A stretch of 64,000 nucleotides of DNA from an uncultured Collinsella sp. (GTDB lineage: Bacteria > Actinomycetota > Coriobacteriia > Coriobacteriales > Coriobacteriaceae), in assembly GCA_902470095.1 (NCBI GenBank), contig CABRFG010000001.1:31258-95257 (forward strand), in the 5' to 3' direction. The translations under genes and the position numbers were made by a program. The notes beneath the pieces are model-generated. The model was not told the DNA's origin and ran no database searches. It saw only the letters and a list, made by a program, of their open reading frames with translations. Position 1 is the first letter of the stretch. Each line of letters begins with the position of its first letter. Of the stretch, positions 1 through 6,994 are shown piece by piece.

Positions 1-624
1 ATGAAGGTTCTTTTGGTCAATGGCAGCCCCAAGGCAAACGGCAACACCGCCCGTGCACTCGCCGAGGTCGCCGAGCAGCTCAATGCCGAAGGCATTGATA
101 CCGAGGTGTTTCAGCTGGGCGCCAAACCCATTCGCGATTGCATCGGTTGCGGCCAGTGCGGCAAGCTTGGCGGTCGCTGCACCTTTGACGACGACGTGGT
201 CAACGAGCTGATCGCTGCTGCCGAGCAGGCAGATGGCTTTGTCTTTGGCTCACCCGTCTACTATGCGCACCCCAGCGGACGCATCCTTTCGGCCCTCGAT
301 CGCGCCTTCTATGCAGGCGGGCATGCCTTTGAGCACAAACCCGGCGCCGCAATCGCCGTCGCCCGTCGCGGCGGCACGTCGACCACGTTCGATGTACTCA
401 ACAAGTACTTCACCATTAAGCAAATGCCCGTAGTTGCCTCCACCTACTGGAACAACGTGTTTGGCCGCGTGCCCGGCGACGCCGATGGGGATGCCGAGGG
501 CCTTGCCACCATGCGAAACATCGGCAAAAACATGGCCTGGCTCCTACGTTGCATCGAGGCAGGACAGGCCGCCGGCATCAACGCACCCAAAGCCGATCGC
601 GCAACGACCAACTTCATTCGATAG
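1..624 (+). CDS. Flavodoxin-fold NAD(P)H-dependent oxidoreductase (iron-sulfur flavoprotein-like)
   Basis: This 207-residue protein probably binds FMN and passes electrons from NAD(P)H to a small acceptor in the cytoplasm. The N-terminus has the flavodoxin-like phosphate-binding loop GSPKANGNTA (residues 8-17). A cysteine cluster, CIGCGQCGKLGGRC, lies near residues 47-60 and resembles the compact Cys pattern of iron-sulfur flavoproteins, although here it could also be structural or redox active. The segment GSPVYYAHPSG near residue 83 is the usual second FMN contact of the family. The window opens exactly at its ATG, so the ribosome binding site and any operon partner upstream are not visible. 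The substrate is unknown. Confidence 0.85.
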   Translation: MKVLLVNGSPKANGNTARALAEVAEQLNAEGIDTEVFQLGAKPIRDCIGCGQCGKLGGRCTFDDDVVNELIAAAEQADGFVFGSPVYYAHPSGRILSALDRAFYAGGHAFEHKPGAAIAVARRGGTSTTFDVLNKYFTIKQMPVVASTYWNNVFGRVPGDADGDAEGLATMRNIGKNMAWLLRCIEAGQAAGINAPKADRATTNFIR

Positions 625-795
625 AGCGGCGGTCACCTCGATGTCCTATCAATGTCAGCGAAAAGCCAGCTGATGAGGCAAGGTGCCTTGAAAGAGGAGG
701 GCGCTGGGCTTTTGCCCGCGCCCGACGATTGAAAGGCAGATTGCCCATCAGATGGCTTTGCAGCGTCGAGGTGACCGCCGTTCGTTAGAACGGCG
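625..795. other. Strongly folded intergenic element (candidate structured RNA or palindromic repeat)
   Basis: The gap between the oxidoreductase and the ArsC-like gene can fold into a long rod. Paired arms are 628-641 with 766-779 (14 perfect pairs), 662-668 with 753-759, 670-675 with 746-751, 677-681 with 741-745, 684-689 with 733-738, 699-704 with 718-723 and 706-709 with 714-717 around a TTTT loop. A 20-base unpaired stretch (642-661) faces only about six bases (760-765). A second hairpin, 776-783 with 788-795 around GTTA, overlaps the closing arm and cannot form with it, so two folds compete just upstream of the ATG at 805. I do not recognise a known RNA family. It may be a regulatory leader, a small RNA or a mobile palindrome. 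Confidence 0.5.
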
Positions 796-804
796 AAACA
801 ATAT

Positions 805-1146
805 ATGAATATCCAGATTTTTGGCACCAAAAAGTCCTTCGATACCAAGAAGGCCCAGCGTTATTTTAAGGAGCGCCGCATTAAGGTGCAGTTTATCGAC
901 CTTAAGGAAAAGGAGATGAGCAAGGGCGAGCTCACGAGCGTGATGCAGGCGGTCGGCGGCATCGACAAGCTGCTCAACCCCAAAGCCAAGGACGAGGAGA
1001 CGCTCGCGCTCATCCAGCACCTCACCCCTAGCCAGCGCTTCGACAAGCTGCTCGAGAACCAGCAGGTTCTAGCCGAGCCCATCGTGCGTAACGGAAAAAA
1101 GGCCACCGTCGGCTATTGCCCCGATGTATGGGGAGCCTGGGAGTAG
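805..1146 (+). CDS. ArsC/Spx-like thioredoxin-fold protein lacking the catalytic cysteine
   Basis: The 113-residue length and the C-terminal pattern PIVRNGKKATVGY match the ArsC/Spx/YffB family. Members normally carry a redox cysteine in the first loop after strand one. Here that loop reads FGTKKSFDTKKA, with Ser11 where Cys is expected, and the only cysteine is near the C-terminus (GYCPDVWG). An arsenate reductase reaction is therefore unlikely; a binding, regulatory or altered redox role is more plausible. No Shine-Dalgarno sequence is visible before the ATG, and the start lies nine bases after the competing hairpin at 776-795. Family membership is fairly sure; the function is not. Confidence 0.8.
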   Translation: MNIQIFGTKKSFDTKKAQRYFKERRIKVQFIDLKEKEMSKGELTSVMQAVGGIDKLLNPKAKDEETLALIQHLTPSQRFDKLLENQQVLAEPIVRNGKKATVGYCPDVWGAWE

Positions 1147-1232
1147 CCTGTGTTATTTGCCGGCGCGTGGGTATAAGAGCAGGCGTTTGGCATAAGATTT
1201 AACTGTAAGCCATGTCTAACAAAGGAGGGCAC

Positions 1233-2363
1233 ATGCCCAACAAACCCGTGAAGATCATCATGCTTACCGGATACCTCGGTGCCGGCAAGACCACGCTGCT
1301 CAACCACATCCTCGCTAACGACGGCGGCATCCGCGCCGCCGTGATCGTCAACGATATCGGCGAGATCAACGTCGACGCCAGCCTTATCGCCGACGGCGGC
1401 CTTTCCGAGACCGATGACCTCATCCCGCTCACCAACGGCTGCATCTGCTGCACGCTTTCGGACGACCTTGCTAACCAGCTGCAGGGCATCGCCGATTCGG
1501 GCAACTTCGACTACATCATCATCGAGGCTTCGGGCATTTGCGAGCCTATCCCCATCGCCTACACCATCTCGAGCTTCTGCGACGAGGCCAAGGTGGGCGG
1601 CGAGCCCAAGCTCGCGCTCGACAACATCGTGGCCGTGGTCGACTGCGCCCGCATGTACGACGAGTTCAATGGCGGCCGCGACCTGCTGGCAGAGGATATC
1701 GACGAGGACGACATCGAAAGCCTGCTCATCCAGCAGATCGAGTTCTGCTCCACGCTGATCCTCAACAAGACCGATACCGTGAGCCCTGAGCAGATCGCCG
1801 AGCTCAAGGCCATCGTGCGCAGCCTGCAGAAAGACGCTGTGATTGTCGAGGCCCAAAACGGCGAGGTCCCCATGGAGGAGCTGCTCGATACCGACCGCTT
1901 CGACTTTATGCGCGCCTACAACTCCGCCGCCTGGATCGAGGCCATGGAGCACCCCGAGGAGCACGACGACCCCGAGGTGCTCGAGTACGACATCGAGACC
2001 TTTGTGTACTCGCGCCGTAAGCCGTTTGACCTGCAGAAGTTCACCGATTTTGTTGAGCAGGAGTGGCCCGACGAGGTCATTCGCGTCAAAGGCCCGCTGT
2101 GGCAGACCGGCGATCCGGACATGTGCTACATGTTTGAGCAGGCCGGCCACCAGATGCGCCTGATGGAGAACGGCCTGTTTGTCGACTCGGCGCCCGAGGG
2201 CGAGAAACAGAAGATCATCGACGAGAACCCCGAGATCATGCAGATTTGGGACGACGAGACGGGCGACCGTATGACGAGCCTGTGCATCATCGGCCGTCAC
2301 ATGGACAAGGATGCGCTCATCGCCTCCCTCGATGCCTGCCTGACCGACTGGCACCGCGCCTAG
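1233..2363 (+). CDS. CobW/ZNG-family G3E GTPase, putative metallochaperone
   Basis: A 376-residue G3E P-loop GTPase. Walker A is GYLGAGKT (13-20), the metal-binding CxCC motif is C70-I-C-C73, and the base-recognition motif NKTD follows near residue 180. Known relatives deliver zinc or cobalt to target enzymes using GTP. The C-terminal half carries the CobW C-terminal domain fold and ends in IGRHMDKDALIASLDACL, the usual terminal segment. I place the start at the ATG at 1233 because AAAGGAGGG (1221-1229) sits just before it; the in-frame ATG at 1212 would put that site inside the gene. No clear zinc-regulator box was found upstream. The metal and client are not visible. Confidence 0.9.
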   Translation: MPNKPVKIIMLTGYLGAGKTTLLNHILANDGGIRAAVIVNDIGEINVDASLIADGGLSETDDLIPLTNGCICCTLSDDLANQLQGIADSGNFDYIIIEASGICEPIPIAYTISSFCDEAKVGGEPKLALDNIVAVVDCARMYDEFNGGRDLLAEDIDEDDIESLLIQQIEFCSTLILNKTDTVSPEQIAELKAIVRSLQKDAVIVEAQNGEVPMEELLDTDRFDFMRAYNSAAWIEAMEHPEEHDDPEVLEYDIETFVYSRRKPFDLQKFTDFVEQEWPDEVIRVKGPLWQTGDPDMCYMFEQAGHQMRLMENGLFVDSAPEGEKQKIIDENPEIMQIWDDETGDRMTSLCIIGRHMDKDALIASLDACLTDWHRA

Positions 2364-2402
2364 GTTTATCCAAGCGGGTATTTTTCCGCTTACGTAACCG
2401 CC

Positions 2403-2437
2403 AAACCACCACGAAGGTGCCCTTCGTGGTGGTTTTT
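2403..2437 (+). terminator. Rho-independent terminator after the CobW-family gene
   Basis: A 15-bp stem (2403-2417 with 2421-2435) with a three-base TGC loop runs into a five-T tract (2433-2437). It separates the GTPase gene from trmL, whose ribosome binding site begins about 12 bases later. Confidence 0.85.
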
Positions 2438-2458
2438 CGTTCTGAGCCAAGGAGATTC

Positions 2459-3058
2459 ATGTTCAACATTGTGCTGTATGCGCCCGAGATTCCGGCCAAT
2501 ACGGGCAATATCGGCCGCACCTGCGTGGTTACCGGCGCCCGTCTGCATCTGGTGGAGCCGCTGGGGTTTTCGCTCGACGACAAGACGGTGCGTCGCGCCG
2601 GACTGGGCTACTGGCAAAACTTGGACGTGACGACCTATGCCAGCTGGGAGGATTTCCTTGCGCGTAACGGCCTCTCCCCTACCGACGAGCGTCTGCATCT
2701 GCTGACCAAAAAGGCGCGCAGGACCTATGCGCAAAGCACCTACCGCGACGGTGACTATTTGGTCTTTGGCAGCGAGAGCTCGGGTATTCCCGAGCCACTG
2801 CTTGCCACGGCGCCCGAGCGCTGCGAGCGCATCCCGATGCTGCGCGATTGCGATTCGCTTGACAACGCCGAGGCATGGGAAGCTCACGAGGAATCGCTGG
2901 GGCATACCGAGGACAGCCACGAGGTCATCCTTCAACAGGACATCTGCGGCAACTTCGTCAACCCGGACGACTACCGCATCAGCGCACTCAACCTCTCCAA
3001 CAGCGCCGCCATCGTCCTCTACGAGGCCCTACGCCAAACAGGCTTTGCCGGCATGTAA
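2459..3058 (+). CDS. trmL: tRNA (cytidine/uridine-2'-O-)-methyltransferase TrmL
   Basis: A 199-residue SPOUT-class (SpoU) methyltransferase expected to 2'-O-methylate the wobble base C34/U34 of certain tRNA-Leu species with S-adenosylmethionine. The sequence shows the family landmarks: APEIPANTGNIGRTC near the start, the knot segment YLVFGSESSGIPE, and the C-terminal NLSNSAAIVLYEA. At 199 residues it is longer than typical TrmL (about 155-160) because of an insertion, EAHEESLGHTEDSHEVILQQ, between the second and third motifs. The start is the ATG at 2459 behind AAGGAG; a longer in-frame reading would run through the terminator. The exact tRNA target is inferred from the family. Confidence 0.88.
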   Translation: MFNIVLYAPEIPANTGNIGRTCVVTGARLHLVEPLGFSLDDKTVRRAGLGYWQNLDVTTYASWEDFLARNGLSPTDERLHLLTKKARRTYAQSTYRDGDYLVFGSESSGIPEPLLATAPERCERIPMLRDCDSLDNAEAWEAHEESLGHTEDSHEVILQQDICGNFVNPDDYRISALNLSNSAAIVLYEALRQTGFAGM

Positions 3059-3134
3059 AACCTGCCATTAGGGGACGGGGTAGAAATGGTAGACTTTCAA
3101 ACTCTCTAGTCCTTGACAAAATGGTTTTGACATC

Positions 3135-3169
3135 AAATGCGGCAAAGGGACAGTCCCTTTGCCGCATTT
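3135..3169. repeat. Family A intergenic palindrome, copy 1 (perfect)
   Basis: A perfect inverted repeat: 17-base arms (AAATGCGGCAAAGGGAC and its complement) around a single A at 3152. It shares the GGCAAAGGG-CCCTTTGCC or GACAAAGG-CCTTTGTC core with copies at 8101, 11828, 43669 and 43850. It lies between convergent genes (trmL and the unknown gene at 3188) and may also end transcription. Confidence 0.85.
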
Positions 3170-3187
3170 GGCTGCTAACAATTCACG

Positions 3188-4249
3188 TCAGAATTCAACT
3201 TCAAATACAAACGACTGCCGAAGTTCTCGCTTAGCTTGGCTTGTCAGGCTCGAATTCGCCCTTATGTTCAGCTTGCTGCATGCCTCATCGATAGCCATAG
3301 CAAGCGATACGGACATGGTCATGGTCGTTTCACTTTTCAATTCGACCCGATAGCTCTTTGCCTTGTTTTTATCCTCTCCACCACATCTCGTCTCAATTAA
3401 CAAGAGAATATCTGAGTCATGGGCATACCAATGGAGCTCAGGGCGCTGTGGAACCATGTCACCCTCGAATTCCTGTGTAAACAGAATTTTCTTCTCATTT
3501 CTCGTTGAATCGCTCAAGGAACCGTCGATTCGAACCGAGCCCTTCTTTCCCGCCTTAGCATTTCCCTTAACCTGGTGGCCTCGCCGAGTTTCCTCGTACT
3601 CCGTCACCTCCAGCTTGCAGCGCTTCGCGCCAAGCATGAACGCAATCCGCCTCAACTCGGCCATCTTGTCTTGTTGCATGGTTGCGAAATAAGAGTCAAG
3701 GTCAACAAAGCGAGACCGATCAAAAGCATCTATGTAATATGTGGAATAAAGAGATGGTTTAGGATAGAAAGACAATTCGCTATCCCCGATTGCCTCGCGG
3801 TAAAGATTGAAAATCTGCGTACCCTTAACGGTATCCAGCCAACCAATAGCATCCCTACAGGCGTCGATACCCCGACGCTCATTTCCGTCAACAATTCGAA
3901 TCATATTCGGCAAATAAAATGAAGGACTCTGATAGGTCTCCTTGGTTACCGGCCTGTATCTATTAAGCTGCTGCTGGTATGCCCAATCGTTGACGGCGTC
4001 ACCGATATCCGCAGCAGCGCCTGCCGCACCATCGGCCACATCAGCAATAGCTGCCAAGGCGTCATCGACCATCGGAGTTGCAGCACGCATTGCACCATCG
4101 GCAACTTTCTGTACGGTTGCAACCGCGCCCGCCATCGCGCTTCCGGCGCCATCAACCAACCCGGCAGCGGCCTTACGGATATCGAAACTCTGCTTATGTC
4201 GCGGCAGCTCCTCCCTTTCGACAACAGCTAGATCGTCTTTATCCTCCAT
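3188..4249 (-). CDS. Protein of unknown function with Ala/Gly-rich helical N-terminal region
   Basis: I do not recognise this 353-residue protein. Residues 1-25 are charged; residues about 26-92 form an alanine- and glycine-rich amphipathic stretch with spaced Val, Ile and Met, like membrane-surface or coiled helices; the remainder is a mixed globular region with many charged residues and a repeated KSET/TRNE style of beta segments. No signal peptide, clear transmembrane helix or enzyme motif was found. A good ribosome binding site (AGGAGG) precedes the ATG at 4249. It is the last gene of a three-gene unit with the DUF4230 protein and the lipoprotein, separated from the former by nine bases, which suggests a shared task at the cell envelope. 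Base composition is AT-richer than the surrounding genes. Confidence 0.7.
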   Translation of the reverse strand: MEDKDDLAVVEREELPRHKQSFDIRKAAAGLVDGAGSAMAGAVATVQKVADGAMRAATPMVDDALAAIADVADGAAGAAADIGDAVNDWAYQQQLNRYRPVTKETYQSPSFYLPNMIRIVDGNERRGIDACRDAIGWLDTVKGTQIFNLYREAIGDSELSFYPKPSLYSTYYIDAFDRSRFVDLDSYFATMQQDKMAELRRIAFMLGAKRCKLEVTEYEETRRGHQVKGNAKAGKKGSVRIDGSLSDSTRNEKKILFTQEFEGDMVPQRPELHWYAHDSDILLLIETRCGGEDKNKAKSYRVELKSETTMTMSVSLAMAIDEACSKLNIRANSSLTSQAKRELRQSFVFEVEF

Positions 4250-4258
4250 AGTGACCTC

Positions 4259-4930
4259 CTATTTCCGATAGTCGAAATCAACCGTATATTCATCGCCAAA
4301 TGCCGAGTTGAACATCGCGCGGATATTTGCTTCGGCGTTCACCCGAGCCTCTTCGAGCAGGTCGCCATCCTTGATGGCCTCGCTTTCACTCCGCTCCTTG
4401 CACTGCGCTTCAAACGCCGTGACGTCTTTGACCTCAATGGGATTGAGGATGTTGTTGCGCTCCTCGAGAGCCCCCGATTTCTTCATATCCGGCGTGTTTG
4501 AGATTACATAAGGCTCATCCATCGTAATGGTCAGCTTCTTCTTGTTTGTATGTATCTCTGCCGTCTCGAGATTCACGCCCGCCTTAATGGTTCCAACATA
4601 GCGATACCAAAAACTGTTTTCTGTAAACGGGATATCAAACCAATCGAAAAACCTCTTGGTATCTGTCACCTTATCGATAATCGTATAGTTCTGCGATGCA
4701 GAAACCATCTCATTCTGGGAAGCGATACGTTCAAACACGACCGACGGGGAGAGCGTATTGGGGGTCGTTTCTTTTGCACCCGCAGCTTTGCCGTTATTAA
4801 AGATGCTAATAAAAAGTACAGCTACAATCAGCCCGCCAAGCGCTAAGCCCGCGATGAATACCTTGGGTTTCGTCAGAATTCTCCCGAGTTTCGCTTTCAG
4901 CGTCCCCACGCCTTCCTCTATCTCATCCAT
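4259..4930 (-). CDS. DUF4230-family membrane-anchored protein
   Basis: A 223-residue protein with a cytoplasmic charged start, one transmembrane helix at about residues 24-47 (VFIAGLALGGLIVAVLFISI) and an outside domain. The segment FWYRYVGTIKAGVNLETAEI near residue 107 and the following short strands are typical of DUF4230, a family of unknown role found in many bacteria. Its C-terminal half is rich in acidic residues and ends with an alpha region that often resembles band-7-like folds, though I cannot confirm that. It lies nine bases before the unknown gene ending at 3188 and about 215 bases after the lipoprotein gene, all on one strand. The gene is AT-richer than the window average, consistent with transfer. 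Confidence 0.75.
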   Translation of the reverse strand: MDEIEEGVGTLKAKLGRILTKPKVFIAGLALGGLIVAVLFISIFNNGKAAGAKETTPNTLSPSVVFERIASQNEMVSASQNYTIIDKVTDTKRFFDWFDIPFTENSFWYRYVGTIKAGVNLETAEIHTNKKKLTITMDEPYVISNTPDMKKSGALEERNNILNPIEVKDVTAFEAQCKERSESEAIKDGDLLEEARVNAEANIRAMFNSAFGDEYTVDFDYRK

Positions 4931-5090
4931 CCCCTATTCCTTTCAAAATCCCTGTTATTTAAGAAACTGCCGTGGGTTATACCTCATGCCTTAATTGTCG
5001 TTTTCGGCATGTCTTTAGACGAGGGCAGTTGTTTGCAATCCGAAATAATACACATTCGTTCGCAGCACTTGTTGTTCAATAATTGGCATA

Positions 5091-5130
5091 AAACGGGCAG
5101 GTCAACCATTCATTGCCGATTAACCCGCCC
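5091..5130 (-). terminator. Hairpin after the FxLYD lipoprotein gene
   Basis: On the minus strand an 11-bp stem (5120-5130 with 5095-5105, two G-U pairs) with a 14-base loop is followed by GTTTTAT. It begins 14 bases after the stop codon of the lipoprotein gene, so it probably separates that gene at least partly from the two genes downstream. Confidence 0.6.
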
Positions 5131-5144
5131 CTACCGTGCAGAAC

Positions 5145-5960
5145 TTATTTATTTACATCGTAGCTGGAAACAGATGCGACAACGCGCGCAGCGTCAACAT
5201 CGGACATTGCCTCGAACTTGACTTTCTCACCCGGCGCCCACGAAGAGGTGTCCGCATAGGTCTCCTCCGCTTTGATGTCATCTGCATCATAGAGAGCAAG
5301 TGTCAGGCTGACGTTAGAGAACGATATACCAGAAGTGTTCTCAACTACCGCCGTATACGTATACAGACCGTAACCGTCATCCGATTTTTCGAAATTTGCT
5401 CCCTGAATCAAACTGTTGATGGCATCCTCATAGCGGGTCTTCTCTGCTACGGACTTTCCATTCTTAATTAAGTCGTTGAAATCATCCTTATATTTTTCCC
5501 CTACTTCCAGCCCGTAATTATCAACAAGCTTCTTGAGTTGCGCAGACCGCTTATCGTAGACTTTATTCCACTCTTCGTAATAATCCGCAGACGATTGCGA
5601 GTAGTCCTCGGTCACCTTAAGCTGGTCATCAAGCAGATTCAGATACGTGATTACGTCCTGTTGCATCTTGGAATCCTTAAACCTAGCGTTCTTGAGTTCC
5701 TTGTCGTTCTTGATTTCGGCCTCAATAGCTTCCTGGATATTCTCGGTTGAATGAGGATCATCATCGTTTGCATTAGATTCAATGACGTCGGACCTTCTCT
5801 CAAACCCGGCGGCGATAACATTCATCGCCTTATCGTCGACATATTTCGACTTTGCAGCGTTTGCATCATTCTGTGAACAGGCCGAAATGAACCCCAGAGA
5901 ACAGATGAGCAGAACAAGCAAACCCATCATGGGCATCTTTTTAGTAATATTTCGTTTCAT
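5145..5960 (-). CDS. Lipoprotein with C-terminal FxLYD domain
   Basis: A 271-residue secreted lipoprotein. The first 28 residues form a lipoprotein signal: basic MKRNITKK, a hydrophobic stretch, and lipobox ISAC with Cys28 as the lipidation site. Residues about 60-200 are charged and helical, probably coiled. Residues about 205-265 carry an FxLYD domain, recognisable from the FSNVSLTLALYDADD segment followed by APGEKVKFEA; such domains sit outside the membrane and are thought to bind other proteins or matrix. The gene is AT-rich and heads the minus-strand unit with the DUF4230 and unknown proteins. The resolvase gene lies upstream on the same strand. Function beyond surface location is unknown. 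Confidence 0.8.
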   Translation of the reverse strand: MKRNITKKMPMMGLLVLLICSLGFISACSQNDANAAKSKYVDDKAMNVIAAGFERRSDVIESNANDDDPHSTENIQEAIEAEIKNDKELKNARFKDSKMQQDVITYLNLLDDQLKVTEDYSQSSADYYEEWNKVYDKRSAQLKKLVDNYGLEVGEKYKDDFNDLIKNGKSVAEKTRYEDAINSLIQGANFEKSDDGYGLYTYTAVVENTSGISFSNVSLTLALYDADDIKAEETYADTSSWAPGEKVKFEAMSDVDAARVVASVSSYDVNK

Positions 5961-6121
5961 GACTATTTCCCTTCGATTGACGTTGCAACTTATAGCCCCT
6001 CGTCAAATAGCAGACGAATTGGCGACGCGGTGGCACTATTTGATTCAAGGGCGTGAACTGGATAAACATCGAGGGAAGGAGTGGGCCCTGTGCAATAAAC
6101 TCCCCTCGTCAAAATGTCTAG

Positions 6122-6757
6122 CTAAAGAGGACGGGCAGACGGCGAACGGTCATATCCGTTCGCGTCCGCCCGTCTCCAACGATCAAACGTCGATGCGCTA
6201 ACGTTCAAAAGCATTGCGGCCTCTTGCCTCGTAACCTCACCTCCTTCGAATGATTTGATGACATCGCGGTAGCTATCCGGACGTTCGAGCGTCGGTCTCC
6301 CAAATCTCACACCCCGCAGACGCGCCGACGCGATACCCTCCGCCTGGCGCTGTTTTATGTTTTCACGCTCCACCTGAGCCACGTAGCTCAAAACCTGAAG
6401 CACTAGGTCGGCAATAAAAGTCCCCGTAATTCCATTGGGTTGTTCGCGTGTATCAAGCAATGGCATATCGAGCACCACGATGGCAACGCGTTTGTCCGTC
6501 GTTAGGCGACGCCATTCATCGAGAACTTCACGGTAGTCGCGACCCAATCGGTCGATACTCTTAATCACAAGAACGTCCCCTTCGCGCAGACGACGAAGAA
6601 GACGCTGGTACTGAGGACGTCTGAAGTCCTTTCCACTCGCTTTGTCAGCATAGATCAAATTCGTTTGGACCGGAAACCGCTCCAGCGCATCCAGTTGGCG
6701 ATCCAGGTTCTGATCTGCTGACGAAACTCGAGCATACCCATAGATTCTGTTTTTCAT
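6122..6757 (-). CDS. Serine recombinase (resolvase/DNA invertase family)
   Basis: A 211-residue small serine recombinase. The N-terminal catalytic domain begins IYGYARVSSADQNLDRQ, with Ser12 the expected nucleophile, and continues with the family arginines in VLVIKSIDRLGRDYREV. A long alpha-E region precedes a C-terminal helix-turn-helix, QEAAMLLNVSASTFDRW. I use the ATG at 6757; an in-frame GTG at 6778 is an alternative. The enzyme cuts and rejoins DNA at paired short sites, either resolving cointegrates or flipping a segment. No transposase or obvious invertible promoter is adjacent, so it is probably a remnant or an independent resident of the AT-rich accessory block. Confidence 0.88.
   Translation of the reverse strand: MKNRIYGYARVSSADQNLDRQLDALERFPVQTNLIYADKASGKDFRRPQYQRLLRRLREGDVLVIKSIDRLGRDYREVLDEWRRLTTDKRVAIVVLDMPLLDTREQPNGITGTFIADLVLQVLSYVAQVERENIKQRQAEGIASARLRGVRFGRPTLERPDSYRDVIKSFEGGEVTRQEAAMLLNVSASTFDRWRRADANGYDRSPSARPL
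6130..6174 (-). terminator. Hairpin overlapping the end of the resolvase gene
   Basis: Arms at 6130-6149 and 6156-6174 (GACGGGC and GGCGAACGG blocks, one bulge) form a stem of about 18 pairs inside the last codons of the resolvase, followed on the minus strand by CTCTTTAG. It may end transcription; coding constraint makes its strength notable. Confidence 0.5.
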
Positions 6758-6920
6758 GATTGCCCCTATCAGCCGCACGATGGCAGCTTCAGCTCATCTG
6801 AGAGCCCACTCACAATAGGGCGTGCAAATTTCGCGAATGGGTCGAACCCATTTTCGAGCTCCAACGTAAGCTATTCAAGCACCGCTTCGATAACGCACGA
6901 CGCCAGCCTTATGCTTTGAA

Positions 6921-6970
6921 ATGAAATTAATCGTTTTTAATTGAGATTAACTAGAATAAAATGAAATTAA
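6921..6970. promoter_or_regulatory. Five 10-bp-phased AT-rich repeats upstream of the ATPase gene at 6995
   Basis: Five consecutive decamers read ATGAAATTAA, TCGTTTTTAA, TTGAGATTAA, CTAGAATAAA and ATGAAATTAA. Four end in TTAA at exactly 10-base intervals and the first and last are identical. The array ends 24 bases before the GTG start, so it covers the promoter region. Helical phasing suggests cooperative binding on one DNA face. Confidence 0.6.
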
Positions 6971-6994
6971 CCCGAGACGCTAAAGGAGGGCATT

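Noticed and set aside
625..795. 6S RNA
   Set aside because: The rod has one lopsided open stretch instead of a large symmetric bubble, and it is short for 6S RNA.
1113..2450. Long open frame on the minus strand across the CobW-family gene
   Set aside because: It is antisense to a gene with intact GTPase motifs and has a His/Asp/Val-rich shadow composition typical of GC-rich DNA.
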